This document shows positions 5,294 through 6,349 of a DNA stretch of 6,349 nt, piece by piece. A program made the position numbers and the translations under genes. The stretch spans positions 5,604 through 11,952 of the forward strand of contig PMZS01000202.1 of NCBI GenBank assembly GCA_003170115.1, read 5' to 3'. Position 1 is the stretch's first letter; the number at the start of each line of letters is the position of its first letter. A model generated the notes under the pieces. That model did not search any database. It saw only the letters and a list, made by a program, of their open reading frames with translations, and was not told the origin of the DNA. The stretch comes from Spirochaetaceae bacterium (GTDB lineage Bacteria; Spirochaetota; Spirochaetia; SZUA-6; Fen-1364).

Positions 5294-6216
5294 TACTGCA
5301 CCTCGGGGTGAAGAGCGATCCCATCGAATCCCGGTACAGCTTCGAATGGCTTTTCGACATCATGAAGGGCTGCGGGGTGCACCGGTTGCAGATGGGCACG
5401 TCGTTTCCTGTCTTCTTCGCCGCGGACGAGCACTTCAGGGCACTGAAGTGCTCGGCGGAAGCGAAGGGGATCCGGATAACGAGCATGTTCAGTTCGCACC
5501 GGGAGCTCGGCTTTGCGAATGCCGATCCGCTCCTCGACAACGCCGTCAGGCGGGGATGGGAGCGGGTGATCCACGTTGCCGCCCTGGTGGGCGCCGAGTG
5601 CGTCGGATCCAACGCCTGCATCGTCCTGCGCGATCAGCCCGAGACACGGGTACCGGGCCTGCGTACGTTCATTGAAAACATGAAGGGCCTCCTTGAAACC
5701 GCTCGGGCATCAGGCTTGAAGGCCCTGACGCTGGAACCGATGTCGAGCATGTACGAGCTGCCCTCCACGCCAGAGGAGGTGCGGAGCATCTGCGAAGAGC
5801 TCGGCGCCTGGCACGCCTCTCACGCCTCGGCCACGGTGCCCCTCCAACTCTGCGGGGACATCTCCCACGGCATCGCTGACCCGGAGGGCCGGGTCATTCA
5901 CGACAACTGGAGCCTCTTCGAAATGCAGATCCCGTGGATGAGGGAATTCCATTTCAAGAACACGGACGCCATCTTCAACTCGACGTTCGGCTTCGGGCCG
6001 GAGGAACGGAAGAAAGGCATCATCGATCTCGCACGGCTGAAGGGGCTGATAAAGGCGAACGCCAGGCACTTCCCGTGCGGGGAAGTCACGGGGTATCTTG
6101 AGATCGGCGGGCCGAAGCTCGGCCGGGAATACTCGGACAGGCACCTCGAGCGCATGCTCGTGGAATCACTGCAGGCCCTGCAGGCCGTATTCAGCGAAGG
6201 GGAGAGCACGTCATGA
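5290..6216 (+). CDS. Sugar isomerase/epimerase, xylose-isomerase-like TIM barrel (second, distinct type)
   Basis: 308-aa TIM-barrel protein of the sugar isomerase/epimerase superfamily, cytoplasmic, no signal peptide. The four metal ligands of the fold can be placed: E149 in LTLEPMS, D190 in LCGDISH, H221 in FHFKNTD and E271 in YLEIGG. Other strong stretches are HVAALVGAECVGSNA (95-109) and the loop DAIFNSTFGFGPEERKKG (226-243), likely over the active site. It is not a close copy of the isomerase at 360-1226; motifs around the ligands differ (GDISH against FDTGN, KNTD against TKD), so the two probably act on different intermediates. ATG 5290 overlaps the GatD-like stop as ATGA, so translation is probably coupled; the local ribosome-binding site (GGTGGTG) is weak. 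Its own stop overlaps the next start in the same way. A role in isomerising the ketose made by the GatD-like enzyme is a reasonable inference; substrate unknown. Confidence 0.9.
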   Translation: MILHLGVKSDPIESRYSFEWLFDIMKGCGVHRLQMGTSFPVFFAADEHFRALKCSAEAKGIRITSMFSSHRELGFANADPLLDNAVRRGWERVIHVAALVGAECVGSNACIVLRDQPETRVPGLRTFIENMKGLLETARASGLKALTLEPMSSMYELPSTPEEVRSICEELGAWHASHASATVPLQLCGDISHGIADPEGRVIHDNWSLFEMQIPWMREFHFKNTDAIFNSTFGFGPEERKKGIIDLARLKGLIKANARHFPCGEVTGYLEIGGPKLGREYSDRHLERMLVESLQALQAVFSEGESTS

Positions 6217-6349
6217 TCGACCTCAAACAGCGCGAGGCATGGAACGAGATGAAATTCGTCTACACCACCCTGTGTCAGCGATTTCCGGAATCCAGCAAAT
6301 ACCACAATTGGTTTGCCCGCGCGGCCTATCATGCGGGCGATTTCGAGAC
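6213..6349 (+). CDS. Unrecognised protein, N-terminal 45 codons only (cut by window edge)
   Basis: Partial gene running off the right edge. ATG 6213 forms an ATGA overlap with the isomerase stop, and GGGGAG (6200-6205) sits 7 nt before it, so the start is well supported despite the short visible length. The visible residues are mostly hydrophilic and aromatic (MIDLKQREAWNEMKF at the start, then FPESSKYHNWFARAAYHAGD at 24-43) with no signal peptide or membrane segment. The pattern P-x-S followed by N-x-F-A-R-x-A and A-G-D loosely recalls helical-repeat proteins and the ends of DUF4034-type proteins, but that is weak memory, not an assignment. Context says its product is made together with the GatD-like dehydrogenase and the isomerase. 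No function is proposed. Confidence 0.72.
   Translation, partial: MIDLKQREAWNEMKFVYTTLCQRFPESSKYHNWFARAAYHAGDFE

Noticed and set aside
1..6349. CRISPR, tRNA/rRNA, insertion sequence, phage, toxin-antitoxin or defence genes
   Set aside because: No repeat-spacer pattern, terminal inverted repeats, transposase or integrase motifs, or RNA-gene signatures were found; all accepted frames are sugar-metabolism proteins apart from the unrecognised fragment at the right edge.

Overview
This 6.3-kb window is GC-rich, densely coded bacterial DNA. It holds a carbohydrate or polyol catabolic locus made of two divergently transcribed arms. Every reading frame I accept is an enzyme or a solute-binding protein of sugar metabolism, apart from one unrecognised 3'-end fragment. 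No mobile element, CRISPR array, tRNA, rRNA, phage gene or defence gene is visible. The host cannot be fixed from sequence alone. The solute-binding protein has a Sec signal peptide ending in A-F-A, followed by a mature start of G-G-N-Q-E. From memory this style is common in Spirochaetota (Sphaerochaeta/Spirochaeta-like) binding proteins, so a high-GC spirochaete is a reasonable but unproven guess.

Layout, minus strand, read from the centre leftwards: a zinc-dependent sorbitol/threonine-dehydrogenase-like MDR (4189-3128); a ribulose/allulose-phosphate 3-epimerase whose GTG start overlaps the dehydrogenase stop (3131-2460); an AT-rich 120-bp gap with a good promoter candidate and a 13-bp palindrome; a type-1 periplasmic sugar-binding protein (2339-1323); a 96-bp gap with a small hairpin just after that stop; a xylose-isomerase-like TIM-barrel isomerase/epimerase (1226-360); and the N-terminal 116 codons of a Gfo/Idh/MocA NAD(P)-dependent oxidoreductase (348 to beyond the left edge).

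Plus strand, read from the centre rightwards: a second zinc MDR closely resembling galactitol-1-phosphate 5-dehydrogenase GatD (4259-5293); a second, different TIM-barrel isomerase/epimerase (5290-6216); and the first 45 codons of an unrecognised protein (6213 to beyond the right edge). These three genes are joined by two successive ATGA stop/start overlaps. Only 69 bp separate the two divergent dehydrogenase starts.

Working model (inference): a sugar or polyol is captured in the periplasm by the binding protein and imported by an ABC permease/ATPase not present here. It is oxidised and isomerised by the two MDR dehydrogenases, the two TIM-barrel enzymes and the Gfo/Idh oxidoreductase, and enters central metabolism through the 3-epimerase as a ketose phosphate. 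No kinase, aldolase, permease, ATPase or transcription factor lies in the window, so the substrate cannot be named. I see no clear sign of a wholly new class of system. The points most worth checking are the pairing of the two dehydrogenases with different cofactor-pocket residues, the AlsE-like active-site loop of the epimerase, the palindrome before the binding-protein promoter, and the unrecognised coupled gene at the right edge.
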